Of a DNA stretch of 64,000 nt, positions 44,682 through 54,840 are shown in pieces. The notes under the pieces are model-generated. The model ran no database searches, was not told where the DNA came from, and saw nothing but the letters and a program-made list of their open reading frames with translations. Made by a program: the position numbers and the translations under genes. Location of the stretch: NCBI RefSeq assembly GCF_003286085.1, contig NW_020825289.1, positions 5,828,001 to 5,892,000 on the forward strand, read 5' to 3'. This DNA is from Drosophila persimilis (taxonomy: Eukaryota; Arthropoda; Insecta; Diptera; Drosophilidae). The number at the start of each line of letters is the position of its first letter. Within the stretch, counting starts at the first letter, position 1.

Positions 44682-45308
44682 TCAGCTCTTTGTAATGCTC
44701 AAGTACTTTATGTAATTAAATAGTTTTTCCACTTCCTCACCGTGCATCTGATACACTTTACTTTGAACCCCATAGGCGTCACACTCTCCAATCATTTCCA
44801 TTTCAAAAACATTCCTTTGCTTGTTCCACGTAGCATCGGAAAAGTGTTTCTGAACTCTGCGGTACAGTGATCCTGCACAGATTGTGGCCACGGTGAATTG
44901 GAAGTCAATTTTGAAGTCTGCTTTGTTCCTGTACATAGCACTCACTTTCTCGAAGTCGTTGTCTAGAGGCGTAGACGTAGACAGGAACATATGGTATAAG
45001 TTCTTCCGTTCGACTGGTTTTTTTACACACAGGAAACCCAGACTCTGTGTGTAGTCGATTTTGTATGGATCTCTTGGGGGCAGGGCTGGTGGAGAGCTAC
45101 ATTTCAACAGAATTCTACTTAGGATCGTTGGAAATGTTCTAGGGCTGATTTTGGGCTGTCCCTGCCCTGCATCTTTAGCCGTCTTCTTCTTCCCCCTAAT
45201 ACGAGGAGTGTCTCGACTTCTTCCGGAAATATTCAGCACTGGAGCTTGGGATGACTCAATTTTATCAATGGAGTCATTACTGGCACTGTTGCTTGTTTCG
45301 ACTTCCAT
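44682..45308 (-). CDS. Unrecognised 208-aa protein
   Basis: Open minus-strand frame from ATG 45308 (MEVETSNSASNDSIDK). The frame continues upstream without ATG to an acceptor-like TGTTGCACAG at about 45361, so a 5' exon may exist. The first 75 residues are polar and basic (RIRGKKKTAKDAGQGQ); the rest looks folded (RKNLYHMFLSTST, DFKIDFQFTVATICAGSLY, KLFNYIKYLS). No known motif is visible. Codon use and the folded half suggest a real, fast-evolving gene. It is tail to tail with PIG-M (96 nt between stop codons). Confidence 0.6.
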   Translation of the reverse strand: MEVETSNSASNDSIDKIESSQAPVLNISGRSRDTPRIRGKKKTAKDAGQGQPKISPRTFPTILSRILLKCSSPPALPPRDPYKIDYTQSLGFLCVKKPVERKNLYHMFLSTSTPLDNDFEKVSAMYRNKADFKIDFQFTVATICAGSLYRRVQKHFSDATWNKQRNVFEMEMIGECDAYGVQSKVYQMHGEEVEKLFNYIKYLSITKS

Positions 45309-45695
45309 TGCTTTTGGTTCGTTTTTTACTACAATATATGCTTTCTTTATGAATATCTGTGCAACAATTAGGCAATAAGCACTGAGGGCCAACCTTTTAA
45401 ATGGTCGGGTTGTTTAGTGGTAGCTCGAAATCATACAAAATATTTCACAACAAAAAGAAGCTTTTAATGTTAGTGATGGGAATGGTGCTACTATATGGTG
45501 CTTTTTAACTTCATTTACGTGGAATGGCAAATACTTATTATCATATCACTTATTTGAAGGCACATTAGGACGGAAATTTTAAAGCCAAAATTGTTGTCTT
45601 TTATGACTAAACGTTACCTCACTCCTTGTTTCAAAACTCTAAACAATTTAAGATGATTTTCACAAGCGACCAATAAAATATTATAATAAATTTAT

Positions 45696-45960
45696 CTACG
45701 ATTTTGCTGCATAAATTCTCTGAAACTGTTGACCTGGATTCCACGGCATTTCAGACTCAATCACGCTGTCATTAATCCAGTGTTCTTCTAACTTCTTTGT
45801 CGTCAACCGTGAATCCTTCTATGATACATCCTGGTTTGAAATTGTCTGGACCGAACTCATAACAAAGCTTCCCATTTTCTTGACTTATCTTGTTGCAAAC
45901 CTTTCCACCAAATTTTCCTTTCCGGCTGACAGTAGTAGTTTCTGTAAAAGTTTCTTGAAA
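45696..45960 (-). pseudogene. Broken paralogue of the 46169-46669 gene
   Basis: The minus strand reads KFGGKVCNKISQENGKLCYE then FGPDNF in one frame, and after a frame change near 45805, EEHWINDSVIESEMPW to a stop. These match FEGSVFKKNGKQYYEFG and KEHWVNESVIESKMQW of the next gene in order. It looks like a tandem copy that lost its frame. A small intron at the change cannot be excluded, but no GT-AG pair fits well. Confidence 0.6.
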
Positions 45961-46168
45961 TACTGCTCAATTGTTTACTTTTGTAACATTGGACATTATC
46001 TACCGACTAATTTCTGAGTGACGTTAGGTACATTCCAATGCGCATTGGAGGCCGCATACATATGTAAATAATAATAATAAAAATAGGAAGCTAAAGGGCG
46101 ATTTTGTATTAAACATTTATTCAGGTACATGCACTTAAAACACATCATATATAACGTGTAAAAATGTT

Positions 46169-46669
46169 TTACCGCTTACGATTTTCTAGCAAATAACGCA
46201 AATAATAATATACACGATTGTCTTGCTCATTTAAACAATCAGAAACTATTTCTTGTACCTCTCCCCATTGCATTTTAGACTCAATCACTGATTCATTTAC
46301 CCAGTGCTCTTTACTGATCCGATTCTTTACTAATAATGCAACACTTTTTGGGTCGAACGTTGGTCCAGATATGACATGCTGATGTCTGGAGTTCTGTGAA
46401 CCGAATTCATAGTATTGTTTACCATTTTTCTTAAAAACTGATCCTTCAAATCTTTCTACTTTTTCTGGATCAGCTCTAGTTGCCAGGAGAGGAGGATCAG
46501 GAAGTAATAACTTCTGCAAACGGATCTGGAATTCTTCCTTAAATGTGTACTCGTTGTGCGTAAGACCGGTCACTCTTTCTGAAGGTTCGCTGGTCTCGTC
46601 TCCAATTGCCAAAACACTTGAATTCGACTCCATCCTGCGATCTGATAGTAGGTTTAGAATACTGTTCAT
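46169..46669 (-). CDS. Unrecognised 166-aa protein with a degenerate tandem copy
   Basis: Single open frame on the minus strand. A second ATG (MESNSSVLAIGD) lies 12 codons in, directly after an acceptor-like string, and may be the true start. The body has a charged N-terminal half (YTFKEEFQIRLQKLL) and a C-terminal part (KNGKQYYEFG, HWVNESVIESKMQWGEVQEI, YYYLRYLLENRKR). No family was recognised. Conservation of two segments in the broken copy supports coding status. Confidence 0.6.
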   Translation of the reverse strand: MNSILNLLSDRRMESNSSVLAIGDETSEPSERVTGLTHNEYTFKEEFQIRLQKLLLPDPPLLATRADPEKVERFEGSVFKKNGKQYYEFGSQNSRHQHVISGPTFDPKSVALLVKNRISKEHWVNESVIESKMQWGEVQEIVSDCLNEQDNRVYYYLRYLLENRKR

Positions 46670-48222
46670 TTATGAGATCTTTACGCTTACCCGGCTAATT
46701 TGCAATAGTCTTCTTCTATTGAACGCGGGTTTTATATATATTTACAAATGAAATTTCAAGTTTCACAATAAAAAGCTCACAACAATATTTAATAGAGATG
46801 GTATACTTATCGCAAGCAGGCGAATGGCAAGCGAACATATGTTCGCAGCTTTATTTTGTGCGCACTTTGGCGGGCATTTGAAATTGATGAGATCATCCTA
46901 CCGGTTCCACAAATATGCATATATTCTTCGAGCAATTACTATTTCCCATATTTTGCGAAATAACGTACTAAAAATGTTCACAACTTATCAGATGTCTGTT
47001 GGTAAACGACACAATAATGTTGTTATAGATCCTCAAAAACAACAAACAAAGGTTCGTGTTAATGATCTAAACAACAGATACAATTGTTTGGCATTGGTGA
47101 TTTTTGCGCTGCTCCACCCGTGAGGGAGCGAGCGAGCACTGCCACCAGACGCGTGCTAGATAGCGGCTGCAGGTGTCTATGATATGTCGTGGGGGGGTTT
47201 TTCTTTCGGTCGAACCATTTCATTATTCTTTCTGATAGTTTTGTGATGTAAGAGAGCTGCTGGAACCGCGGGCTATCTGATATTATAGTACACGTAGTAG
47301 CTGATATAGAATTGAGCAATTTGTACTTAATAATGTTTCGTTTCATTATTTTTTATTTCGACTTTGGCTTTTGTCGAGTGTGACTGAGATAACTCCAGAA
47401 AAGTCCCCGTTTACGGCCTTAAAATTGATGAACAGGCAAAATAAATCATTTAATAACTTTCCTAAAAAGATAATGGATTTGTCAACAACTGCACTCGGAA
47501 AAGTGCACCACAAAAAAGTACCAGTTGACGCAACCCCCTCGTATTATTGTGGTCCAACCCTTTCATTTATTATGCAGGGCATTTCAGGTGGCCTCGTCGA
47601 TTGCCGCTATATGGCTCCATTGCGTTGCGGTGCTTTCCCCCCAATAAACAAACATTAGCACAAATGTTTACGCTAAATTTCATATTCGATCCGATGCTAC
47701 GTCTGATACGCATTTTCAGGTTCTGCTCCGATCCGGCTCGCCGGGCGAATGAAATCGAAATGAAACGTTTAATCTGAACTTGAAACGCATAAGTGAACAG
47801 CCGGTCTCGAAGCAGAGAGATCTGGAGAAGCGACTCGAAAGAGAGAGAGAGAGAGAGAGAGAATACTGAGCGCAAGCAAGAGGTAAATTGAACTTTGTCT
47901 GGAAATGTTAATTAATTTCTGGTGCGAATATTATTGCGAGTGGGAAGCGAATGCCTTCGATAAATATGCATGTACGAGTATGTACAGGTGTACATAGTAA
48001 TGGGAGCTACAGTGAAACTACATATCTTGCCTGGCAACTAACACTTCGGACTATACTTACAAATGCATATCATATCATAGGTACATAGATCAGAATCTTT
48101 CCCTGCGGACAACTTTATCGTCTAATCTAGGGCTATTACCTTTTGTCGTTCGGGTGTTCTAATTATGCGACTGTTGCTGACAAAATTTATGACCGATACT
48201 GGAATCAACAGTTTTAACAAAC
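46670..48222. other. Intergenic region between the unknown gene and pirk
   Basis: About 1.5 kb without a supported gene. It contains (GA)n at about 47840-47862 and several short open frames without homology or codon bias. Confidence 0.4.
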
Positions 48223-48279
48223 GATAAGAGAAGTTGAAAAAACCCCACACATTTTTGGTTGCGTTTTATCAGCTGATAG
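48223..48279. promoter_or_regulatory. GATA - NF-kB - GATA cluster upstream of pirk
   Basis: GATAAG at 48223-48228, GAAAAAACCCC at 48236-48246 (GGGGTTTTTTC on the other strand, close to a Relish-type kappaB site), TTATCA at 48266-48271 and TGATAG at 48274-48279. Paired kappaB and GATA sites are typical of fly gut and fat-body immune promoters. The cluster lies about 250 bp before the TATA box. Confidence 0.5.
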
Positions 48280-48528
48280 TCGCATGCACCGCACCCGCCC
48301 AGAGCACAGGTAATATGAATAAGGTAATCATTTTCGTGAACCCATTCCAAAGTGTCCGCAGGTGAGTATTAATCACTTCCAATAGGTATTATCGACCTAT
48401 CAGAGGGCTCCCCAAAAGACGAAGCACCCGAAAAATGAATTTTCTGATGCCTTCTAAGTGTTTTTCGAGTCAGCCATCGGGTGAAAATAAAAAAGCCCCG
48501 ATACTGCTGCCAGAGACGATCGGGCCGG

Positions 48529-48536
48529 TATAAAAG
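48529..48536 (+). promoter_or_regulatory. TATA box of pirk
   Basis: TATAAAAG, 443 bp before the start codon, which leaves room for a 5' UTR of about 410 nt or a 5' UTR intron. A palindromic kappaB-like site GGGAGTTCCCC follows at 48639-48649. Confidence 0.65.
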
Positions 48537-48971
48537 CGGTCGTCGGGCACTGATATCGTTCAAAAGCCCACAAGCTAACATTCAGTCAACATCTGGCACC
48601 CAGTCGCGTCGCGAAAGTGAACTCAAATACAAAACAGCGGGAGTTCCCCTTGCGGAAGCAGACGTTCCCCGATCATTATCAACGCGCATCGCTGAACGCT
48701 ATTAGCAACAAAAAACACAATTGGATATTATAACCTTAACAAACCAAAGCCGGGGACCACCGTCGGATTGCTCATCACCTAGCAGCCATTTCCAGAGAGC
48801 CGTAGGCCGCGAGCGACCCGAACTGAGCACCACACAAACATACACACAGAGAGATATACGAGTAGAGATACAGAGAATGAGCAACTGCTAACCGGACTAC
48901 AGCGGCGGTGATTTTTGCCTGGTTGATTAGCAGTGGAAAGAAACGACGAAAACTGAGGTAATTCACACAAA

Positions 48972-49571
48972 ATGGGCGTGCGTGTGATAGAGGCTGATTC
49001 GGCCAGTGATTCGTATGACGATGACGACTGTTCGAAGTGCAACAAAGAGCAACATAAAGCACCGAATAAGCCCAAGAGTGGCAATGGCAAGAGGAGCCCT
49101 TCGCCACCAGAGGGTGCCAGCTATATCAGCAAGGATCTGGTGGGCAACTGCAAGGAGTACCGCATCGAGAATAATACCCGGGATTTGCGTATCATCGGCA
49201 ATTGCAACCGGATAAGGATTGTCAGCAACACGGGCTATCTTCAGGTCATCGGCAACGCCACCAGATTGAAAATCCAGAGCAATAGTGGGTCCATCAAGTA
49301 TACGGGGAATGACGGACGCATCTACTTGGGCAGTGATTCCCAGCAGCAGAGCGTCGACTACACAGGCTGCAATGGCCTCTTGAAGGTGGTGAAATCTCTG
49401 GATCTCGAAAGCAGCGGAAAGAAGCCCAGCAAGCGTACCCACACCCCCAAATTCAAGGAGACGCCCAAGCAGACGCCATCGATGGGTATTGAGATCGACA
49501 ACAATCTCACGATTGTGAATGGCGTGGCCGGGAATATTGTGATCAAGAATGCCATCAATGTGAGCATATGA
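48972..49571 (+). CDS. pirk: Pirk-like negative regulator of the Imd pathway
   Basis: Intronless 199-aa protein. An acidic/Cys start (SDSYDDDDCSKCNKEQ) and a basic linker are followed by about six short beta-type repeats of the form N-x-x-L-x-I-x-G-N (EYRIENNTRDLRIIGN, NRIRIVSNTGYLQVIGN). The protein ends in a hydrophobic strand-rich tail (NNLTIVNGVAGNIVIKNA). Length and repeats fit Pirk, which binds PGRP-LC and Imd and damps the NF-kB response, and whose transcription is Relish-dependent; upstream kappaB/GATA sites agree. The ATG has a good context (CAAAATGG). The name is from remembered features rather than alignment. Confidence 0.6.
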   Translation: MGVRVIEADSASDSYDDDDCSKCNKEQHKAPNKPKSGNGKRSPSPPEGASYISKDLVGNCKEYRIENNTRDLRIIGNCNRIRIVSNTGYLQVIGNATRLKIQSNSGSIKYTGNDGRIYLGSDSQQQSVDYTGCNGLLKVVKSLDLESSGKKPSKRTHTPKFKETPKQTPSMGIEIDNNLTIVNGVAGNIVIKNAINVSI

Positions 49572-51858
49572 ACCTAGGAGGAGAGGAGACAGGGAGCTCT
49601 CAAAGTCAACCTGGCCAAAGACTAATAATGTAATTGTTTCTTGCCTCTGTACTAAATGGTTCCTACCGACTGTAGTCATTAGTCCTATATTATGCAAATT
49701 CCGACTGCTACAAACATAACACTCAGCATTGTAAAGTATTATACGCCAAGTAGTTAATGATTAAGTGCACATTGATTAGAGCTACTTTTATAGCCGTAGC
49801 ATACCCCATAATGAAAAAAGATTGTGCTTCATTCCAAGAATGAATAATCTGATTAAATAAACCACAATATTAATATACAAGAAATCATTATACGAGTTCC
49901 TCTTTCTATTTTTCAAAGAAGCAGCCAAGGATATTTTTGTCTCGGAAAAGTCCCCCAATCGATCACATTGAAGCGCTGGGTAAAATCCCCAGCAACTGTG
50001 CAAATAATATAGTTTTCTTCGGCGGGGGCATTGCTCGTACTCTGTTATACTCAGTTGTCTTATTCCCATTCATAACTTCTTAGAATTAATTTCTTACTCA
50101 CTGCGATGCGAGGTTGATGTTTGTGGTTTTCAAGCAATCCCCCGCTCTCAATCTCAATGACCTATTTTCTTTGTCACTGGAAAAAGCACCCCGTGTAAAT
50201 AAGTACCTAAACACGTATGTATGTGATTTTATCAATATCAATATGATGATTATATAAATGAATTTCGCTCTTACTAAAATTTGCCCTTGGAAATTGAGTG
50301 CCGAATATCAATTCTGGGGGATTTTTTTTTTACACAGGTGACAGCTGAATACAAAGCAACAAAGTGTAGTACCCGAAAAACTGTGTTTACCTTTTTATTG
50401 TGTGGACAGGTATGCGGTATAATATAATATACACTGAATTGTTTTTGTTATACTATATTTAAAGTCTGCTTAACAAATATGGGGTTCCCAACGTACCAGA
50501 TCTACCCATCGGACCTAACTTCCGCACTGACAACATAATTTCATTCCGGGCTTATCTACTGGTACTAGGCGGTATAAACGGGATACGATGCCTCAGTATA
50601 CATATAAAGATAAAGCGTTCATATCATTCGCTTTTATGTGGTATTCTTTTTAGTGATTTAGAACTCTTTTTAGAATCGTCCAAGAACATCCCTAAAATAT
50701 TTAACAGTGGTGCAGAATTAAACGTATTCTTCGAGTTTCATTAAGATGATGCAGCCCTTCCTCTACTGAGGGATGATGCAATACAAAAGTAACTTAAACC
50801 ACTTTCATACATTTGTGGCTTCATCATTCGATACAGTAATACTCGGCGATATAAACAGAAGCAGGTGAACAGAGCAGCTGTAAAGCCCGAGTCCTCAGAT
50901 CCACTTTTATAAAGAAACGATTTACACTCGATCTGGCTATATTTACCAGTCATATATGTAGCTGGTGTGATCTGCTGGTCTGCTGTCATCTTTAAGCAAT
51001 ACGCAATACAACAATCGCGACAACAACAACAAAAACTTAACAATTTTGCGACATTTAAATAGGGTATTCGCAGCACGGCCTGTGATTTTGCCATAATTTC
51101 TAAATAAATCCAACCCCATTACATAACTAAGTAGGGCAAAAACCGACACCATTAAGTAGGTTCTTCACCGTTTTGTCGAGATATAGTCGAACTGAACTTT
51201 TGCTTTTGCAAATAATTAAGATACATGTCTATTTCTGCATGGCCGATCTGTCTGAAATGTCTTTTCGTGATCGGGACAGTCCTGCCAATCGATTGGATCC
51301 GCTATGCGTGGAATGCCTGTGTCTTATTTTACTCAGAAGAGCATTCCTGATATTTATTTTGCAAGGAAAATGATTGGCACTCTATACAAGAGTGTTATCT
51401 GCAACAGGTTTTAGGCAGGAGTGAGAATTTTGGTATACCGTTTCATTGATGTTAACATTTTGCAAACTACTTTCATTTGATTTCACCAATTCACCAGAGG
51501 CAGGTTCCTCTACTGTATACTGTATCTCGATGATTTTATGACTGAAAAACATGATTTTTTAATAAATGCCAATCAAACTCGGTTACAATATTGTTATTTT
51601 AAAAATAGAACGCCGATAAGTTCCGCTTATCGCACAAAAATACCGATAATTTTGTGAAGCTACCCTGTGCGTCGATAAGCAGAAATAAAAGTCGGCACAT
51701 CTTATCTCGCGAAGTGAAGCAGCACAAAAATAGCGTAAATTATATCCCAATTGATAATAGATGATAAAAAAAATCCACACAATAATAATTTCGCCAGTCT
51801 AAAAAATATTACCCACATATATATTATCGATGTATTGATATATATTTAGCATCTCTAA
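49572..51858. other. Intergenic region between pirk and Rae1
   Basis: 2.3 kb of AT-rich DNA. AATAAA at about 49855 fits the end of pirk. A copy of the Rae1 leader is at 50979-51059. I found no other gene. Confidence 0.5.
50979..51059 (+). repeat. Duplicate of the Rae1 5' leader (distal copy)
   Basis: 81 bp that match 51859-51939 with three mismatches. Downstream of the shared part this copy is followed by unrelated sequence and no Rae1 coding DNA. Confidence 0.9.
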
Positions 51859-51939
51859 TCTGCTGTCATCTTTAAGCAATACACAATACAACATTCGCGA
51901 CGACAACAACAAAAACTTAACAATTTTGCGACATTTAAA
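51859..51939 (+). repeat. Rae1 5' leader (proximal copy)
   Basis: 81 bp ending ACATTTAAA, 10 bp before the Rae1 ATG; partner of 50979-51059. Confidence 0.9.
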
Positions 51940-51949
51940 GAATAAAATC

Positions 51950-53053
51950 ATGTTTGGGGCCACACAATCATCGAATCGCATGAACGATTTCGAGGTGGCA
52001 TCGCCGCCCGACGACTCTGTTTCGGCATTGGAGTTCAGCCCAAGCACATTGCCTTCCAAAAACTTCCTGATTGCCGGCAGCTGGGACAGCAGCGTACGTT
52101 GTTGGGAGGTGGAACAGAATGGAGCAACAGTGCCAAAATCAATAAAATCAATGGGCGGACCAGTGCTCGATGTGTGCTGGTCTGACGATGGTACGAAAGT
52201 GTTTATGGCGTCCTGCGATAAACAAGTAAAGCTCTGGGACTTGGGATCGGATCAAGTAATGCAAGTGGCGGCTCACGATGGGCCAGTAAAAACATGTCAC
52301 ATGGTAAAGGGGCCGAACTACACGTGTCTGATGACAGGATCCTGGGATAAAACATTGAAGGTAAGCCTCTGCCATTCCCTCAGGTCCAATACACTAAAAC
52401 CTAATTCCTTTGTTAAATAGTTTTGGGATACCCGATCGCCCAACCCAATGATGGCAATCAACTTACCTGAACGCTGCTATTGTGCGGATGTGGAGTATCC
52501 CATGGCCGTTGTGGGCACTGCATCGCGGGGCCTAATCATATACTCGCTGCAGAATACTCCTAGCGAGTACAAGCGGCAGGAGAGTCCATTGAAATATCAG
52601 CATCGCACCATATCGATTTTTAGGGATAAGAAAAAAGAGCCCACTGGATACGCTTTGGGCAGTATTGAGGGTCGCGTAGCCATCCAATACGTGAATCCGG
52701 CTAATCCCAAAGATAACTTCACGTTCAAGTGTCATCGCTCCACAAGCACCTCTGGCTTCCAGGACATTTACGCCGTAAACGACATAGCATTCCATCCGGT
52801 GCATGGCACTCTGGTCACAGTCGGCTCTGATGGCACATTCAGCTTCTGGGATAAGGACGCCCGTACTAAGCTCAAGTCTAGTGATGCCATGGATCAGTCT
52901 ATAACCAAGTGCGGATTCAATTCGAATGGCCAAATATTCGCTTACGCGGTTGGATACGATTGGTCGAAGGGCCATGAGTACTTCAATCCAGGAAAGAAGC
53001 CACAAATTTTCTTGCGCTCGTGCTACGAGGAATTAAAGCCAAGGATCAATTGA
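51950..53053 (+). CDS. Rae1: mRNA export factor Rae1
   Basis: 347-aa seven-bladed WD40 protein that pairs with Nup98 at the nuclear pore and also acts in spindle checkpoint and, in flies, synapse growth. Exons are 51950-52360 and 52421-53053 (phase 0). Visible WD repeats include [49 protein letters not shown] and [17 protein letters not shown]. The C-terminus [16 protein letters not shown] is typical of Rae1. Length is near the D. melanogaster protein. AATAAA at 53100-53105 lies between its stop and the ND-B12 stop, so the two 3' UTRs nearly touch. Confidence 0.95.
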
Positions 53054-53142
53054 TTGGAGGCTTGTTTTAGTTTGGAGTTAATCGACAGTATGAACTGCGA
53101 ATAAAATTAATTCAGAGCGTAACACATGTTTATTTAATTTCA

Positions 53143-53525
53143 CTAATGGTGGCCTTTGTCGTCGTGACCGTGCCCATGGCCGCCCTGGCCCTTGCCAATG
53201 CCCAAACCGTACTCGACGGCGATGGTCGCAAGAAAGGCGCAAAAGCCAACGCCGAGACCGCGGAAGAGAAAGGCGTTCAGACGAGATCTGTGGGTGCCGA
53301 AGGCCTTCTTCTCGTAGCGCCAGGCTTCATTCCTAAAAGAATCCAAACAATGAATATCAAATAGGACAGCAAATACATCGCAATTGAATGCAATTACCTC
53401 AGCCATGGATCACTCAATCCCTGGCGACCCAGAGCTTCTTTCACTTCCACCAGCTGTGGCACGTTTGCCACCTTGTAGATCGATGGATGTGGCACCTTGT
53501 AGGGTTCTCCGTGATGTCCGCCCAT
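53143..53525 (-). CDS. ND-B12: NADH dehydrogenase (complex I) subunit B12, NDUFB3
   Basis: 105-aa accessory subunit of the complex I membrane arm. Minus-strand exons are 53525-53398 and 53332-53143 (phase 2). The family signature GLSDPWLRNEAWRY spans the splice junction and matches human GLRDPWGRNEAWRY. A single membrane span follows (GLGVGFCAFLATIAVEYGLG), and the C-terminus is His/Gly-rich (GHGHGHDDKGHH). A minus-strand AATAAA is at 53134-53129. Confidence 0.93.
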
Positions 53526-53823
53526 TGTTTGCTGTGCCTTTGCTGGAATTTAAACCAAATCAATTAGATTCTTCGTGTAATTTGCAAGTTTAACCTATCC
53601 CTGAACAATTACATAAGAATGTTTATGTTTTGAAAGTTCTTCGGCTTACTGGGCAAAATAAAATGAATAGGAATTAAGCACAATAAGCTCTAAATGCAAC
53701 TGTAACTGTAATAACACCTTTCACCCTGTGAATTTCGGAGAAAATATCAGAAAAATAAAATTAATAAAGTACACACAGTTGTCTAGAGATGATCAATGTG
53801 ACGATAGGGTTTCCCAGCTGACT

Positions 53824-53892
53824 TATCGATATATCGCAACAAGGGGCTAAAAAATGACAAAAGGAGTGTGCCCAAGATATTGTCTATCGATA
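53824..53892. promoter_or_regulatory. Two DRE boxes upstream of ND-B12
   Basis: TATCGATA at 53824-53831 and 53885-53892, about 300-370 bp before the ND-B12 ATG. They may serve ND-B12 through an unseen 5' UTR intron or leader. Confidence 0.5.
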
Positions 53893-54840
53893 TTTGAAAA
53901 AAGCGTTTGCTAGATTAAATTTTTCGAATATTTCTTTATTATTTAAACGTAAATCAGTAGAACATTTGTAATTTGTAAACGTGCTTAAGTGAAAATATAC
54001 ATGAATTATTTTTCATTTAATTCTCTAGTTACACAATAAGTAATAGTAATATTTGCAGGATTTACATATATATTAATAGCGATTCTTTTAATTAACTTAT
54101 ACATTGTGTTTGTGGTTATTTTAATAGATGAACTCCTTCACTTTAAAACACTGTCACTACCATTGGAAAAAGGAAATCGGTTTAAAGCATACAATAGATA
54201 CATTCTCGTATAACGAAATACTGTTCCTTACACTCTTGTTGGTTTGTCATTTTGCATTGTATTGTAAAAGCTAGTTACAAAAACGCATGATCCGCATGCC
54301 CCTTAATCACTCTTAAAATACAATACATATATAGGTGTATATTCATAAAGAATTCTCACAAACGGTTAAATCATATTCAGTTCCATCGAACACTTTTAAG
54401 CTTAATTCTGATCTGGAAATGCAGAAAGCACGAACATTCAATCAATCTATCAATCTATAAACATTTCATCTACTTTTGGAAGCGTTTTTTATGGTTTTTT
54501 TTTTTCATTTTTGTAGTGTGTTGGGTTCTTTGCTGGCAAATGCTTTGAAAAATCAAGGGGGACCAAATCTTTTCCAATCTCTGCTCTGCTCTTAAGGTTA
54601 TGCTTGGTTATAGGTTAAAAGAGGTTCCATTCATTTTGGGGGGCTATATCTGGTTAAATAGGTTTCTTTTGAATCACATTTCGAATTTCTAAAGATTAGT
54701 TGATTTTGTTTCATAATTTAACACATGTTGCTACAACAATTTAGGTATTTTGAAATTAAATTGTACTTTTAACTTGTGTTCCTTTCTCCGCTCTAGTTTC
54801 CACTCCCTGTTTCTTTTCACTTCTTTTCCCCGAACTCTGT
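53893..54840. other. Probable long 3' UTR of Ip6k
   Basis: About 950 bp of AT-rich DNA directly after the Ip6k stop codon on the minus strand. No gene is visible. The polyadenylation site was not fixed. Confidence 0.4.

Noticed and set aside
46824-47123. 99-codon plus-strand frame starting MASEHMF
   Set aside because: AT-rich, no motif or splice support, and no paralogue; chance frame most likely.
47371-47658. 95-codon plus-strand frame
   Set aside because: Lacks an ATG at its apparent start and shows no family features.
50741-51152. Minus-strand frames with Cys and Tyr runs
   Set aside because: They are antisense to the duplicated Rae1 leader (CAA repeats read as Leu/Cys) and are not coding.
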